A stretch of 64,000 nt of DNA from Hordeum vulgare subsp. vulgare (Eukaryota; Streptophyta; Magnoliopsida; Poales; Poaceae), in assembly GCF_904849725.1 (NCBI RefSeq), contig NC_058520.1:318815186-318879185 (forward strand). The letters run 5' to 3'. The notes under the pieces were generated by a model. The model was not told the origin of the DNA and searched no databases. It saw nothing but the letters and a program-made list of their open reading frames with translations. The stretch's first letter is position 1. Every line of letters starts with the position of its first letter. The translations under genes were made by a program, and so were the position numbers. This document shows positions 1-12,340 of the stretch, piece after piece.

Positions 1-983
1 GCTTAGGGAAAAGAACTTGCATGACATCTATTGTCCATCCCTCCCGTGGCAGCGGGGTCCTAATGGAAACTACGGGATATTAAGGTTCTCCTTTTAATAA
101 AGAACCGGACCAACGCATTAACACTTGGTGAATACATGAACTCCTCATACTATGGTCATCTCTGGGAGTGGTTCCGGCTATTGTCACTCCGGGGTTGCCG
201 GGTCATAACACATAGTAGGTCACTACAACTTGCAAGATAGGATCTAAAGCACACATATATTGGTGACAACATAATAGGTTCAGATCTGAAATCATGGCAC
301 TCGGGCCCTAGTGACAAGCATTAAGCATGGCAAAGTAGTAGCAACATCAATCTCAGAACATAGTGGATACTAGGGATCAATGCACATCAAAACTAACTCG
401 ATTACATGATAGATCTCATCCAACTCATCACCGTCCAGCAAGCCTACGATGAGATTACTCACGAACGGTGAAGAGCATCGTGGAATTGGCGATGAAGGAA
501 GCTTCGTGATGACGATGGCAACGATTTCCCCTCTCCGGAGCCGGGAACGGACTACATATCTGCCCTCTAGAGGAAGAACAGGAGTTGGCGGCGCCTCCGT
601 ATTGTAAAACGCGATGAAATCTTCTCCTTGATTTTTTTTTCTGGACGGAACGGACTATATAGAGCTGGATTGAGAGGTGGTGGAGCTTTGTGGGCTCCAC
701 AATCTTGTCAAGCCTGGCTAGGGGGGCCGCGCCTGGTGGGCTTGTGGGCTCACGGCTCCACTTCCTCCGCTCACTCTTGCGCCGGTATTTTTATATATTC
801 CACAAAAATTCTCCGTAAATTTTCAGGTCATTCCGAGAACTTTTATTTCTGCGCAAAAACAACACCATGGCAATTCGGCTAAAAACAACGTTAGTCCGGG
901 TTAGATCCATTCAAATCATGCAAATTAGAGTCCAAAACCAGGGCAAAAGAGTTTGGAAAAGTAGATACAATGGAGACGTATCA
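1..983 (-). repeat. E1 3' LTR (partial)
   Basis: Direct repeat of 7971-8951. It ends at GTATCA, the complement of the LTR start TGATAC, next to a polypurine tract. It contains a minus-strand TATATAG box near 655-662. The outer ~417 bp lie left of the window. Confidence 0.9.
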
Positions 984-997
984 ACTCCCCCAAGCTT
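984..997 (-). other. E1 polypurine tract
   Basis: On the minus strand this reads AAGCTTGGGGGAGT, directly upstream of the 3' LTR start TGATACG. It is the expected plus-strand priming site for a Gypsy element. Confidence 0.8.
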
Positions 998-2889
998 AAA
1001 ACCTTGCTTGTCCTCAAGCAATTCAGTTGACAAACTGAAAGAGACAAAAGAAAAACTTTTACGAACTATGTTTGATCTTGTTGTTGCAACTATGTCTAAC
1101 TCATAACCAGAATTTTAGCAAGATCACAAGCAAACCACATAAGCAAATGACATCTAGGTCTCACGATAAACTCATATCAATGGCATAATCAACTAGCGAG
1201 CAAATAATAATAAGTCTCAAACGTCAACACTTCAGTCAAAACAACATGAAGCAGTACGAACATATGGTATCTCGCTAGCTGTTTCTGAGACCGCAAAACA
1301 TAAATGCACAGCACCTTCAAAGATCAAGGGCTGACTAAACATTGTAATTCAAGGCAAAGAAGATCCAGTCACAGTCATACTCAACACAGTTAAAAGCAAA
1401 GCACAAAAATGACAGAGGTGCTCTCTAATTGGTGCTTTTATAAGAGGAGGATGACTCAACAGGAACATAAATAGACAGGCCCTTCGCAGAGGGAAGCTTT
1501 GATTTGCAGAGGTGCCAGAGCTCAAGCTCTGAAAACAGATATAATAATTTTGGGTGGCATGCTTTCATTGTCAACGCAATGACTAAGAGTTCTCACCATC
1601 TTCCATGCTACACATGCTATAGGCGGTTCGCAAACAGAAAAGTAAAGGTTTGGCTCCCCCACCACCAATCAATCACACTCCACGGCTAGCCGAATTCTCG
1701 GGTGCCGTCCATACCAACGTCAATCCAGGGGGGAGTTTTCTTTACAATTATCTTATCGATTTGAGCATGGAACTAGGAATTCCAATTACCGCCCCCTTTC
1801 TCATGAATGATAGTGAATAGACACATATCGAGGATAACACGCCTAGCATGGAAGATACTAATAGCCCCCTGTCATCACATGAGCGGTTCGGGCATGCAAA
1901 ACAGATTATTTCTTGAAGGTTTAGAGAGTGGCACATGCAAATTTACTTGGAACGGCAGGTAGATACCGCATATAGGTAGGTATGGTGGACTCATATGGAA
2001 CAACTTTGAGTTTACGGAGGTGGATGCACAAGCGACCAACTAGAGAGCGACAACGGTCATCAAAATGCAATGAGATTAACTAACATTGAGTGCAAGCATG
2101 AGTAGGACATAAATCACCATGAACATGAATATCATAGAGGCTATGTTGATTTTGTTTCAACTACATGCGTGAACATGCGCCAAGTCAAGCCACTTGAATC
2201 ATTCAAAGGAGGAGACCATCCTATCACACTGTATCATAGTCATCTCAACATTCATGTGGGCATCCAAGACAAACCATTATAAGCTCCTAGCTAAGTAAGC
2301 ATGGCATCAACAACTATGATCTCTAAGTTGTCATTGCAAACATGTTTCTCCCACAACAAAGCTGAACTTGGAACGATGAGCTAGTCATATTTACAAAAAC
2401 AAAATAGATCGAGTTCATACCAGCTTTTCCAGGCTCAATCACTTCATCATCTATCGTCATTATTGCCTTTCACTTGCACGATCGAACGATGTGAACAATA
2501 ATAAGCGTGCTCGTGCATTGGACTAAAGCTGGATTTTGTAGGCAAACACAAAGGAGAAGACAAAGTAATATGGCTCTTTAACAGATAAACAGATATGCAT
2601 GCGAGAGCCACTAAACATTGTAACCATGGTCTTCTACCTTGACGCAAAGAAAAAGAAAACTATTTACACAGGAAAGCTCCCAACAAGCAAAAAAAGGAAA
2701 AGAAAATCTTTTTGGGTTTTCTCAAACTAGACAGACACACGAAAAGAAAACGAGAAAAAGAAATAAACTAGCATGGATGATACAGTGGCAAAGTGTGAAC
2801 ACCGACGAACAAAGTGAAAGCATAAGCAAGAATGTAAAGTCGGTGAGAAACACGTACTCCCCAAACTTAGGCTTTTGGCCTAAGTTGGT
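998..2889 (-). other. E1 3' non-coding internal region
   Basis: About 1.9 kb between the second ORF and the polypurine tract. It is AT-rich with no ORF showing a recognisable domain. The same region, diverged, occurs in E2 at 11074-12340 plus 24984-25719, so it is a regular part of the family. Confidence 0.75.
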
Positions 2890-3911
2890 CTACTCCCAAG
2901 GATGGTCCGCGCGACACCCAAAATCATAATGGTGGTTATACGGGAGCGTTGCAGCCACTACCTGAATAGCTGCCTCACGGAGATGAGAAGCCTTTGCCTC
3001 CCTCTCATACTGCTCTGCCTCTCCTCTGGTTATGTAATATCTCCGTTTTACCTGAAAGTCAAAGAAGGCAGGAGCAGGAAGGGTAATATGGAAAACACGG
3101 TGCCAGTTAAATATCAAATGGTATAGGAGGGATTCATCATCCCTCTCAAGGAACTGGTAGCATGTCAAAGCGACGCGGTCAAGGAAAGCTGTATGGAGCG
3201 GGGGATCTCCCTCGCGGATGGGTACTCCAAGAAAATTTGCTATGCGGGTGGCATCGATCCCACCAAAGAAATCCCCTTCATTAGCATTATTATTCAGCCT
3301 CCTTGCTATTATAGCTCCCATGTTGAAACTTCTATCACCCGTTCTGTGCTCTTAAGGATACTAAGGTCGGGTGCGTAGAGGCGACAATGCTCAATCTTGC
3401 CATTAATGCATCTGCCTATGTAGAGGGCAAAGTAATGCAACGCAGGAAAATGAATGCTCCCCATGGTAGCCTGTGTAATATCTCTAGTTTCTCCGACAGT
3501 TATACCAGAGAAAAAAATCTCTAACCGAAGATTTAGGAGGATCATTGAGACTACCCCAAATAGGTATCTTGCAAATTCTATTGAAATCCTCTAAATCCAT
3601 GGTATACGATTTGTCATAGAGATCAAACAATACCGATGTGTCATGGCCAGCTGAAATTTTGAATCTACGAACAAAAGAGGCATTGAGAGCAACGTACAGT
3701 TAACATTTATCGTAGATGAATTCTTCGAGTCCGACGTCTGAAGAAGTGCATCATACTCATCTTTGAAACCTGCCTCAATCATGAATTCATCAGAAGGCCA
3801 TTCACATGGTTGTACCTGCGCGTCCCTTGGTTGGTAAGGATGGGGCTCCCGAATTGCAAGACCGGGACCTCTCTTGCTTGAGGAACCACCATGATAGTTT
3901 CTCCTGAACAT
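2890..3911 (-). pseudogene. E1 second ORF (Athila ORF-like protein), broken
   Basis: Three overlapping minus-strand pieces (3911-3591, 3545-3309, 3321-2890) together match the E2 protein at 26754-25720. Shared landmarks are CEWPS near the start, GETRDITQATMGSIHFPALHY, a GDFFGG(I)xATR(I/V)AN block, YYITRGEAEQYEREAKA and a C-terminal YDFG(C/Y) tract. At least two frame changes separate the pieces, so this copy cannot encode the full protein. The protein has no signal peptide or membrane segment that I can see. Its position, downstream of protease and before the 3' LTR, is where Athila-type elements carry an extra ORF; its function is unknown. I do not claim it is an envelope protein. Confidence 0.75.
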
Positions 3912-4832
3912 CTTCCTTTTCTGAAATTTTCAGTGACCCAAAGGAAAAGTGAACAAGGCTCAACTAAACTCGTAGCAACTACTCCCATAAGTGCCTAGAG
4001 GCCATATTACGTATCAAAACTACTTGGGACCAGCTAAAATTAGCATGCAAAGCTCAAGAACATGGTCACCAAGGCAGCAAAAATATGCGAAGTATAAGGC
4101 ACTAGAACAAAAACTAATTGGACCAATGGAGGAGTCACTTACCAAGGAGTAATTTCCCAAAAACAGTTCGGAGAATGGTGCTTTGAGCAAAGAGATCGAA
4201 AATCCCAGCAAGAGGAGCAAGAACACGTGTTTGAGCTGCGAAACGGTTTTTTTTAGGTAGGAGAAGCAGATGAGAGCTAGAATGAGTGGAGGGGGTGCAG
4301 GTGGGCCCCACAACCCAGGTAGGCACGGCCAGGGGGTGCCCGCACCTCCAGGGCTTCAGGCCCACTGGTGCATACCCCATACTAGCTCTTCGTCTCAGTA
4401 TTTTTCAAAAAATCTAGAAAAAATCATACTTGATTTTCAGGACGTTCGGAGAACTTTTATTTTCGGGGTACTTTTCTACGGGACTCAAAAACAGAAAACA
4501 GAGAAAAGTAAACTAAACCTATCATTTTTCTTCGAAGCAACCTAAGGTGAAAGCTTGGAACAGAGGTTTGTGACTCCTCGATTCATCAATCTCATGGTCA
4601 TCGAAAGAAATCCGTCAATGAGGTTGATCAAGTCTCCTCGGCAAACCTTTTCGAATCTCAAAAGAGAATGGAGAATTTTCGAATAGTCACTAGGTCACCT
4701 CAATGGGGATGTGTATCTCCCGAACAAGCAAATCATACTTCATCTTGACAGGAGGTATAGGCCATTCAAAGCTCCCAATAAGAATCGATGAAGTTTTTTG
4801 ATAGCATTGATGCAATGTACTCGATATTGTTT
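3912..4832 (-). other. E1 spacer with LTR-like GC-rich block in place of pol
   Basis: No coding domain. The part at about 4230-4545 resembles the E1 LTR at 655-870. Both have a GC-rich stretch with GGCACGGCCAGGGG, then an AT-rich stretch with TTTTCAGG and GAGAACTTTTATTT, in the same orientation. E2 has the equivalent block at about 27070-27400. This is where integrase, reverse transcriptase and RNase H would be in an autonomous element. Confidence 0.7.
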
Positions 4833-7475
4833 CTATGGAAAGTGCACCGCATGCTCATTACTGTTGACATGGAAAGTGACATTGCCTTTGTTGCAATCTA
4901 TAACAGCCCTTGCATTGTTTAAAAAGGGACTTCCGAGCATGATCGCCATGGCATCGTCCTCGGGAATATCCAAGATAACAAAGTCTGTTAACATAGTGAC
5001 ATTAGCAACCACAACATGCACATCCTCGCAAATGTCGATAGGGAAAGAAGTTGATTTGTCGGCAATTTGCAGAGAGATTTCAGTGGGTGTCAACTTATCC
5101 AGTTCAAGTCTACGATAAAGAGAGAGATGCATAACACTAACACCGGCTCCAAGGTCGCATAAAGCAGTTCTAACGTAGTTACCTTTAATGGAGCAAGGTA
5201 TAGTGGGCACACCGGGATCACCTAGATTCTTAGGAGTTCCACCCTTGAAGGTATAGTTAGTGAGCATGGTGGAAATCTCAACCTCAGGTATCCTCCTGTT
5301 ATTAGTCACAATATCCTTCATGTACTTAGCATACGGAGACATTTTGATCATATCTGTCAAACGCATTTGCAGAAAGACAGGTCTAATCATTTCAAGAAAT
5401 CGCTCAAAATCCTCATCTTCCTTTTTCTTGGATGGTTTGGGAGGAAAGGGCATGGGTTTTTGAACCCATGGTTCCCTTTCTTTACCATGCTTCCTAGTAG
5501 TGAAGTCATTCTTATCGTATCTTCTATTATTAGGTTCTAGGTTATCAAGATCAACAGGCTCAATCTCCACATCCTTATCGTTGCTAGGTTGAGCATCTTC
5601 ATAAACATCACTATTGATATTATCATTAGTCTCAAGTTCATCACCAGATTGTGTTTCAGCATCAGAGACTGAGGCATCGTTTGGACTCTCAGGGGTAGCA
5701 GCAACAGGGTTGCCAGCGTGCAGCTTCCCATCATCATTCTTCTTCTTTCTAAGATGACTAGGTGCATCAACGCTAACTCCTTGAGAATCTTGTTCAATTC
5801 TCTTAGGATGACCCTCAGGATACAAAGGTTCCTGGGTCATTCTACCGCCTCTAGTAACGACTCTAACGGAATTGTCATTCAACTCATTGAGCAAGTCATT
5901 CTGAGCTTTAAGTACTTGTTGTACTTGAGTAGTAACCATAGAGGCATGTTTACTCAGAAGCTTAAGATCATTGACATTTCTGTCCACACAAGCACTTAAA
6001 TGACCAAGCATACGAGCATTATGTTCCAATTGTCTGCTCATAATCATTCAAACTTTGTTGTTTGGCAACAAATTTATCAAATTCATCCAGGCATAAGCTA
6101 GCAGGTTTATCAAAAGGAATATCACTCTCATCAAACCTACGCAGAGAAATTACTTCAACTACATGTATCGGGTTATCAAGACCATAGATCTCTTCAATAG
6201 GTGGTAGATGATTGACATCTTCAGATTTAATGCCTTTCTCTCGCATAGATTTCTTAGCTTCTTGCATATCTTTAGGATTAAGGAATATAATACCTCTTTT
6301 CTTTGGAGTTGGCTTAGGAGGTGGTTCGGGAATAGTCCAAGCATTCTCATTGCACAAGTTATTATTCAATACAATCTCAGCTTGTTCTACAGTTCGTTCC
6401 CTAAAAACACAGCCAGCACAACTATCTAGGTGGTCTTTGGAAGCATCAGTAAGTCCATTATAGAAGATATCAAGTATTTCATTCCTCTCAAGAGGGTGAT
6501 CAGGCAAATCATTCAGTAGCTGGACGAGCCTCCCACAAGCTTGGGGGAGACTCTCTTCTTCAGCTTGAGCAAAGTTCTATATTTCCTGCAAGGCAACTTG
6601 CTTCTTATGGGCAGGGAAATATTTTTCATAGAAGTAGTAGACCATATCCTGGGGGCTACGCACACAACCAGGAGCAAGAAAAGTGAACCAAGTCTTAGCA
6701 TCATCCTTTAGCGAGAAAGGAAACAACTTGAGGATATAGTAGTGGCGGATATTTTCCACACTAGTGAATAGGGTGGCTATATTGTGCCGTTTGGTAAGAT
6801 GGGCTACAACCGTTTCAGACTCATAACCGTGAAAAGGATCAGATTCGACCAAAGTGATTAACTCAGGGTCGACAGAGAATTCATAATCCTTATCGGTCAC
6901 AAAGATAGGCGAAGTACCAAACTTTGGGTTGTATTTCATCCTAGCTTTCAGTGATTTTTGTTTCCACTTGAGCAGTAATTTCTCAACATCATAGCTATCC
7001 TTCCACGCAAGAAAATCCTCGGCTATCTCTCACTCCATAACATAACGCTCTGGCATAACATGCAATTCAGGCATAATAGCAGGTTCTACTTCAATAGTAT
7101 CAGCAGTTTCAGAAGTATCATCACATCTACGAGCAACTCTAGCAATTTGTGCATCAAGGGCACCTAGTGGCAAAGAAGTATCAAGCATAGCATCATGAGG
7201 CAAAGCACTATCAAGCATAGCATCATCAGGCAAAGAAGTATCAAGTATAGCATCTTCAGGCAAAGCAGTATCAAGCATAGCATCATCATAAGCATCATGG
7301 GCAGCAGAAGTAGCATCATCAAGCAAAGGGGACATATCATGATTTTTAGCAGAGGTGATGTTGCAAACTTACTCATAACTGAAGGTGAATCAAGCGCATA
7401 GCTAGATGGAAGTTCCTTACCTGTCCTCGTAATTGAGGGCAAGACTTAGTTCTTGGATCTATCAGATTCCTCATA
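4833..7475 (-). pseudogene. E1 gag-protease, broken by frameshifts and stops
   Basis: Minus-strand gag-protease read in several frames (7475-7030, 6939-6577, 6507-6019, 6047-4833). The start is placed at the ATG at 7475-7473, about 50 bp after the primer-binding site. The N-terminal part has a repeated acidic motif (see 7171-7290). The gag core is in the 6939-6577 piece, with KLFPFSLKDDAKTWF and VYYFYEKYFPAHKK. The last 404-aa piece carries a retropepsin-like domain: a CDLGAGVSVM active-site region (LG where many have TG/SG) and later ILGSPFL-type sequence, here IMLGSPFL. The CDS stops before any integrase or reverse transcriptase. In the E2 copy at 27621-30271 the gag part is one open frame, so the breaks here are specific to this copy. 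Confidence 0.85.
7171..7290 (-). repeat. Four tandem 30-bp units in E1 gag
   Basis: Units start at 7171, 7201, 7231 and 7261, each beginning CAAAG(A/C)A(G/C)TATCAAG on the plus strand. On the minus strand they encode a ten-residue acidic repeat of the type DAMLDTSLPD. E2 has about one copy at the same place (near 30058-30110). The array is in frame and contiguous, with no spacers. Confidence 0.9.
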
Positions 7476-7524
7476 GTGACTAGCAGACGTAAATCCCAAG
7501 TGACTTAGAGAATATAGTTGTGCC

Positions 7525-7542
7525 TCCCCGACAACGATGCCA
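7525..7542 (-). other. E1 primer-binding site, tRNA-Asp type
   Basis: The minus strand reads TGGCATCGTTGTCGGGGA, matching with two substitutions the 3' end of plant tRNA-Asp (complement TGGCGCCGTTGCCGGGGA). It lies 11 bp inside the 5' LTR boundary at 7554. Confidence 0.85.
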
Positions 7543-7553
7543 GAAAATAGTCT

Positions 7554-8951
7554 TGATAACCAACAAGTATAGGGGATCGCAACAGTTTTCGAGGGTAGAG
7601 TATTCAACCCAAATGTATTGATTCGACTCAAGGGGAAGCGAAATAATATTCCCAAGTATTAGCAGTTGAGTTGTAAATTCAACCACACCTGAAAGATTTA
7701 GTATCTGCAACAAAGTATCAGTAGCAAAGTAGTATGATAGTAGCAGTAGCAACAGTAGCGAGTAGCAGGAAAGTAATAGCAGTAGCAACAGTAGTAGCAG
7801 CAAAGTAACGTAGCAAGGACCAGTATGAAAAGACTCGTAGGCATTGGATCGGTGATGGATGATTATGCCGGATGTGATTCATCATGTAACAGTTATAACA
7901 CGGAGAGATAAGTAACTAGCTCCCGTTCGTCAATCTAATGTAGGCATGTATTCCGTATGTAGTCATACGTGCTTAGGGAAAAGAACTTGCATGACATCCA
8001 TTGTCCATCCCTCCCGTGGCAGCGGGGTCTTAATGGAAACTATGGGATATTAAGGTTCTCCTTTTAATAAAGAACAGGACCAACGCATTAAGACTGGGTG
8101 CATACATGAACTCCTCATACTATGGTCATCTCCGGGAGTGGTTCCGGCTATTGTCACTCCGGGGTTGCCGGGTCATAACACATAGTCGGTGACTACAACT
8201 TGCAAGATAGGATCTAAAACACACATATATTGGCGACAGCATAATAGGTCCAGATCTGAAATCATGGCACTCGGGCCCTAGTGACAAGCATTAAGCATAG
8301 AAAAGTAGTAACAACATCAATCTCAGAACATAGTGGATACTAGGGATCAATCCCAGTCAAAACTAACTCGATTACATGATAGATCTCATCCAACTCATCA
8401 CCGTCCAACAAGCCTACGATGAGATTACTCACGAACGGTGAAGAGCGCCATGGAATTGGCGATGAAGGAAGGTTGGTGATGACGATGGCGACGACTTCCC
8501 CTCTCCGGAGCCCAGAACGGACTCCAGATCTGCCCTCCAGAGGAAGAACATGAGGTGGCGGTGCCTCCGTATCATAAAACGCGATGAACACTTCCCCTTT
8601 ATTTTTCTTCCGGACGAAACAGACTATATAGAGCTGGATTGAGAGGCGGTGGAGCTTTGTGGGCTCCACAAGCCTGCCAGGCACGGCCAGGGGGGCGTGC
8701 CAGGTGGGCTTGTGGGCTCACGACTCCACTTCCTCCGGTGATTCTTGCGCCGGTATTTTTATATATTCCACAAAAATTCTCCATAAAATTTCAAGTCATT
8801 CCGAGAACTTCTATTTCTGCGCAAAAACTACACCATGGCAATTCTGCTGAAAACAGTGTTAGTCTGGGTTAGTTCCATTCAAACCATGCAAATTAGAGTC
8901 CAAACCAAGGGCAAAAGAGTTTGGAAAAGTAGATACGATGGAGATGTATCA
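7554..8951 (-). repeat. E1 5' LTR
   Basis: About 1.4-kb LTR running plus-strand TGATAAC...GTATCA. It aligns with 1-983 for its right-hand part. The inner end (7720-7810) is rich in GTAGCA-type short repeats not seen to this extent in E2. Confidence 0.9.
8623..8632 (-). promoter_or_regulatory. TATA box in E1 5' LTR
   Basis: The minus strand reads CTATATAGT in the part of the LTR where the U3/R boundary is expected. The same box occurs in the 3' LTR near 655-662. Transcription would run leftward. Confidence 0.5.
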
Positions 8952-9675
8952 ATGCACACCTCAATGGTCCTCTCAGGAGCGATGATCCTCCTGATGAAGC
9001 GCTATAGGAGGCGCTCTCCATGCATGGCACGCACCTCCTGCAGCTTGTCAAACTCCTAGGCGATGAACTCCTATGCTCACGACGCCCGGCGTCATACCCC
9101 TTGCTCGCAAGGGCGTGCGTTGAGATGCGGCTCCAGGTGGTTCCCGAACACCTCTCTCGATGTAGCAGCCAGGTTAGATGCTTTCGAGGTGGAAGCCCTC
9201 GAGCCCAACCCGAGGGAGGCACAGCCGTGCCTTCCTATGCCAAAAAGGGGGAAAGCACCCGCCTCTCGCATAGGGTTTGTGCCCAGGCCTGGGCCACCGG
9301 ACCCTAGCTTTGGTGGAACCAGAGGCGGGCAGTGGCTGCTTCTTTCTCGGGGGAGCGACCTTGCGAGGCACATCGCCCCCAGCATCATCGGTGTGCTCTA
9401 CTGCAGCGGCCCTGTAAGCGCGCTCGAGGGAGCAGACCGCGTCCCTTTTGTCACAGGTGACGATGATAACGCCACTTCAACACGGCATCTTGAGGACGTT
9501 GTACATGTGGTGGGTTGCCGCCATGAACTTGGCGAGCGCCGGGTAGCCAACATGGTGTTGTACGGGAGGTCGATGCGCGCCATGTCAAAGTCGATGTCCT
9601 CGGTGTGATAGTTGTTGTGCGTGCCGATGGTGACCAGAAGGCACACCTGCCCAGCGGAGTGGTGGAGCTGTTCGT
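8952..9675 (-). pseudogene. Remnant of old Gypsy element Z: protease and downstream linker
   Basis: Minus-strand fragment of a Gypsy gag-pol. The segment 9675-9400 encodes NEQLHHSAGQVCLLVTIGT followed by NNYHTEDIDFDMARIDLPYN, then a MAATHHMYNV-like stretch in a second frame and CDKRDAVCSLERAY. This is the usual C-terminal half of the protease region of plant Gypsy polyproteins. It continues from the 96-bp piece at 31602-31697, from which it was separated by insertion of E2. Several frameshifts make it non-functional. It ends at the E1 insertion point. Confidence 0.75.
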
Positions 9676-11060
9676 TGATAATCCACAAGTATAGGGGATC
9701 GCAACATTTTTCGAGGGTAGAGTATTCAACCCAAATTTATTGGTTCAACACGAGGGGAGCCAAAGAATATTCTCAAGTATTAGCACCTGAGTTGCCAATT
9801 CAACCACACCTGAAAGACTTAATATCTGCAACAAAGTATTTATTAGCAAAGTAGTATGGAAGTAATGGTAACCGTAGCAAACGTAACAACAACAGTCTTG
9901 TAGTGACCGTAACAATAGCAGTGGAAAATTAACTTAGCAAAGACCAATATGTGGAAAGTTCATAGGCAATGGATCAGTGATGGATAATTATGTTGGATGG
10001 CATTCATCATGCAACAGTGATAACATAGGGTGATATAGAACTAGCTCCAATTCATCAATGTAATGTAGGCATGTACTCCATATATAGTCATTCATGCTTA
10101 TGGAAAAGAACTTGCATGACATCTTTTGTCCTACCCTCCCGTGGCAGCAGGGTTCTAATGGAAACTAAGGGATATTAAGGCCTCCTTTTGATAGAGAACC
10201 ATACGAAAACGTTAGCACTTAGTGAATACATGAAATCCTCAAACTACGATAATCACCGGAAAGAATCCGAGTTATTGTCACCTTGGGGGATGCGGATCAT
10301 AACTCGTAATAGCTGTCTATAACTTGCAAGATAGGATCAAGTACACATATATATTCATGAAATAGTAATAGGTTCAGATACGAAATCATGGCAATCGGGC
10401 CCTAGTGACAAGCATTAAGCATAGAAACATCAATATCACAACATAATGGATACTAGGGATCAAACCCTAACAAAACTAACGCGACTACATGATAGATCTC
10501 ATCCAACCCATCACCGTGCAATAAGCCTACGATGGAATTACTCACGAAATGGAGAGCATCATGAAATTGGTGATGAAGGATGGTTGGTGATGACGATGGC
10601 GTCGATTTCCCCTCTCCGGAGCCCAAATCAGACTCCGGATCTGTAGTCCCGAGGGAGAACAGGAGGTCGCGGCGTCTCTGTATCGTAAAACACCATGAAC
10701 TCTTCTCTCTGATTTTGTTTCTCCGTATATGGGAATATATAGGAGGGTAAACGAGGTCGGTGTAGCTCTAGGGGCCCCACAAGCCATGGGGCACGGCCTA
10801 GGGGTGCGCCCTGCAGGCTTGTGACCTAGGGGTGGCCCCTCTGTGGTAGATTCTTTCACCATTATTTTTTGTTAGACCAAAAAGGATCTCGATAAATTTT
10901 CAGGTCAATCTAAGAACCTTTATTTCTGCACAAAAATAACACCCAAGCAATTCTGCTCAAAACAGCGTTAGTCCGGGTTAGTTCAATTCAAATCATGCAA
11001 ATTAGAGTCCAAAACAAGGGCCAAAGAGTTTGGAAAAGTAGATACGTTGGAGATGTATCA
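9676..11060 (-). repeat. E2 3' LTR
   Basis: 1385 bp, plus-strand TGATAATCC...ATGTATCA. It is collinear with the E1 LTRs and with 30350-31601. It contains a minus-strand TATATA motif near 10735. Confidence 0.9.
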
Positions 11061-11073
11061 ACTCCCCAAGCTT
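11061..11073 (-). other. E2 polypurine tract
   Basis: The minus strand reads AAGCTTGGGGAGT immediately before the 3' LTR. Confidence 0.8.
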
Positions 11074-12340
11074 AAACCTTTGCTTTTCCTTAAGCAATTC
11101 AGTTGATAAAGAAAAACTTTTACAAACTTTGTTTGATCTTGTTGTTGTAAACATGTCTAACTTATGTTTAGATTTTCTGCTCACATTATATACTAACCAC
11201 ATTCACAATAATATTTAGGTCTCATATTTACTTATATCAATGTCATAATCAACTAGCGAGCAATAATAACAAGTCTCGGATGACAATTTTTTATCAAAAC
11301 AATCATACTACAATATGATAAACTGGTATCTCGCTAGCCCTTTCTGAGACCGCAAAACTAGACCGCAAAACATAAATGCAGAGCATCTCCGAAAAAGAAG
11401 GACTGACTAGACATTGTAATTCTTTGTAAAAGAGATCCAGTCATATTCATACTTAATATCAATTAATGATAAAGCATCAAAATGATGCGGGTGCTCTCTA
11501 TCTGGTCCCTTTTTATAAGAAAAGGGTGACTCAACAGTAAAGTAAAATAGATAGGCCCTTCGTAGAGGGTAGCATTGATTTTCACGGGTACTAGAGTTGG
11601 AGCTTTTAAAACAGGGATGAATAAAAATTTTGGGTGGTATGCTTTCTTTGTCAACGTAACAACTAAGACTTATCAATATCTTCCATGATAAATACATTAT
11701 AGGCGGTTCCCAAACAGAATAGTAAAGTTTTTACTACCCCCTCCACCAATCAATCACATTCCATGGAGGGCCGCATCCACGGGCACCGTCCATACAAACA
11801 TCAATCCTGGAGGAGTTCTATTTCATTAAATTTGTTTTGAATTTTGAGCATGGAACTGGGCATCCCGTTTACCAACCACTTTCTTGTGAATGATAGTGAA
11901 TCAACACATATCTTGATAATAACCCACCTAGCATGGAAGATACTGATAGCCCCTAGTCACCACATGAGTGATTCAGGCATACAAAATGGAATATTGATTT
12001 GAAGGTTGAGAGTGTGGCACTTGCACATTTACTTATGACGGTAGGTGAATACCGCATATAGGTAGGTATGGTGGACTCATATGGCACAACTTTGGGTTTA
12101 TGGAAGTGGATGCACAAGCAGTATTCCCGCTTAGTACAAGTGAAGTCTAGCAAGAGACTGGGTAGCGACCAACTAGAGAGTGACAATAGTCATAAACATG
12201 CTTTGAGAATAACCAACATTGAAGCATGAGTAGGATATAAATGACCATGAACATAAACATCGTGGAGGCTATGTTGGTTTTGTTTCAATTACATGCGTGA
12301 ACATGTGCCAAGTCAAGCCACTCGAATCATTCGGAGGAGG
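11074..12340 (-). other. E2 3' non-coding region, part 1
   Basis: AT-rich internal region collinear with E1 from about 1000 onward. It shares landmarks such as the GGTGCTCTCTA block and a CGCTAGC-TTTCTGAGACCGCAAAA block. No coding domain. It is interrupted at 12341 by the Copia insertion and resumes at 24984. Confidence 0.75.

Larger units (their letters stand above)
1..8951 (-). mobile_element. E1: Athila-like non-autonomous Gypsy LTR retrotransposon, left end outside window
   Basis: The minus-strand order is 5' LTR (7554-8951), tRNA-Asp primer-binding site, gag-protease, LTR-like GC-rich block, second ORF, polypurine tract and 3' LTR (1-983). The window opens about 417 bp inside the 3' LTR, judged by alignment with the 5' LTR (position 1 matches position 7971). 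The internal domain is about 6.57 kb. No integrase, reverse transcriptase or RNase H motif is present. It inserted into the post-protease part of the old Gypsy element Z; the five bases after the right end (8952-8956, ATGCA) are the candidate target duplication, whose partner is off-window. The family is related to the Athila-type Gypsy elements of Triticeae; a specific name is not assigned. Confidence 0.9.

Noticed and set aside
7171..7290. Possible CRISPR-like array of 30-bp repeats
   Set aside because: Units are contiguous without spacers, in frame inside gag, and the DNA is plant.
7525..7542. tRNA gene fragment
   Set aside because: Only the tRNA-Asp 3'-end complement is present, at the fixed distance from an LTR; it is a primer-binding site, as at 30321 and 42258.
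9063..9608. 181-aa plus-strand ORF
   Set aside because: It is the opposite-strand shadow of the Z protease remnant; the minus strand carries the recognisable Gypsy motifs and the plus-strand protein has no domain.
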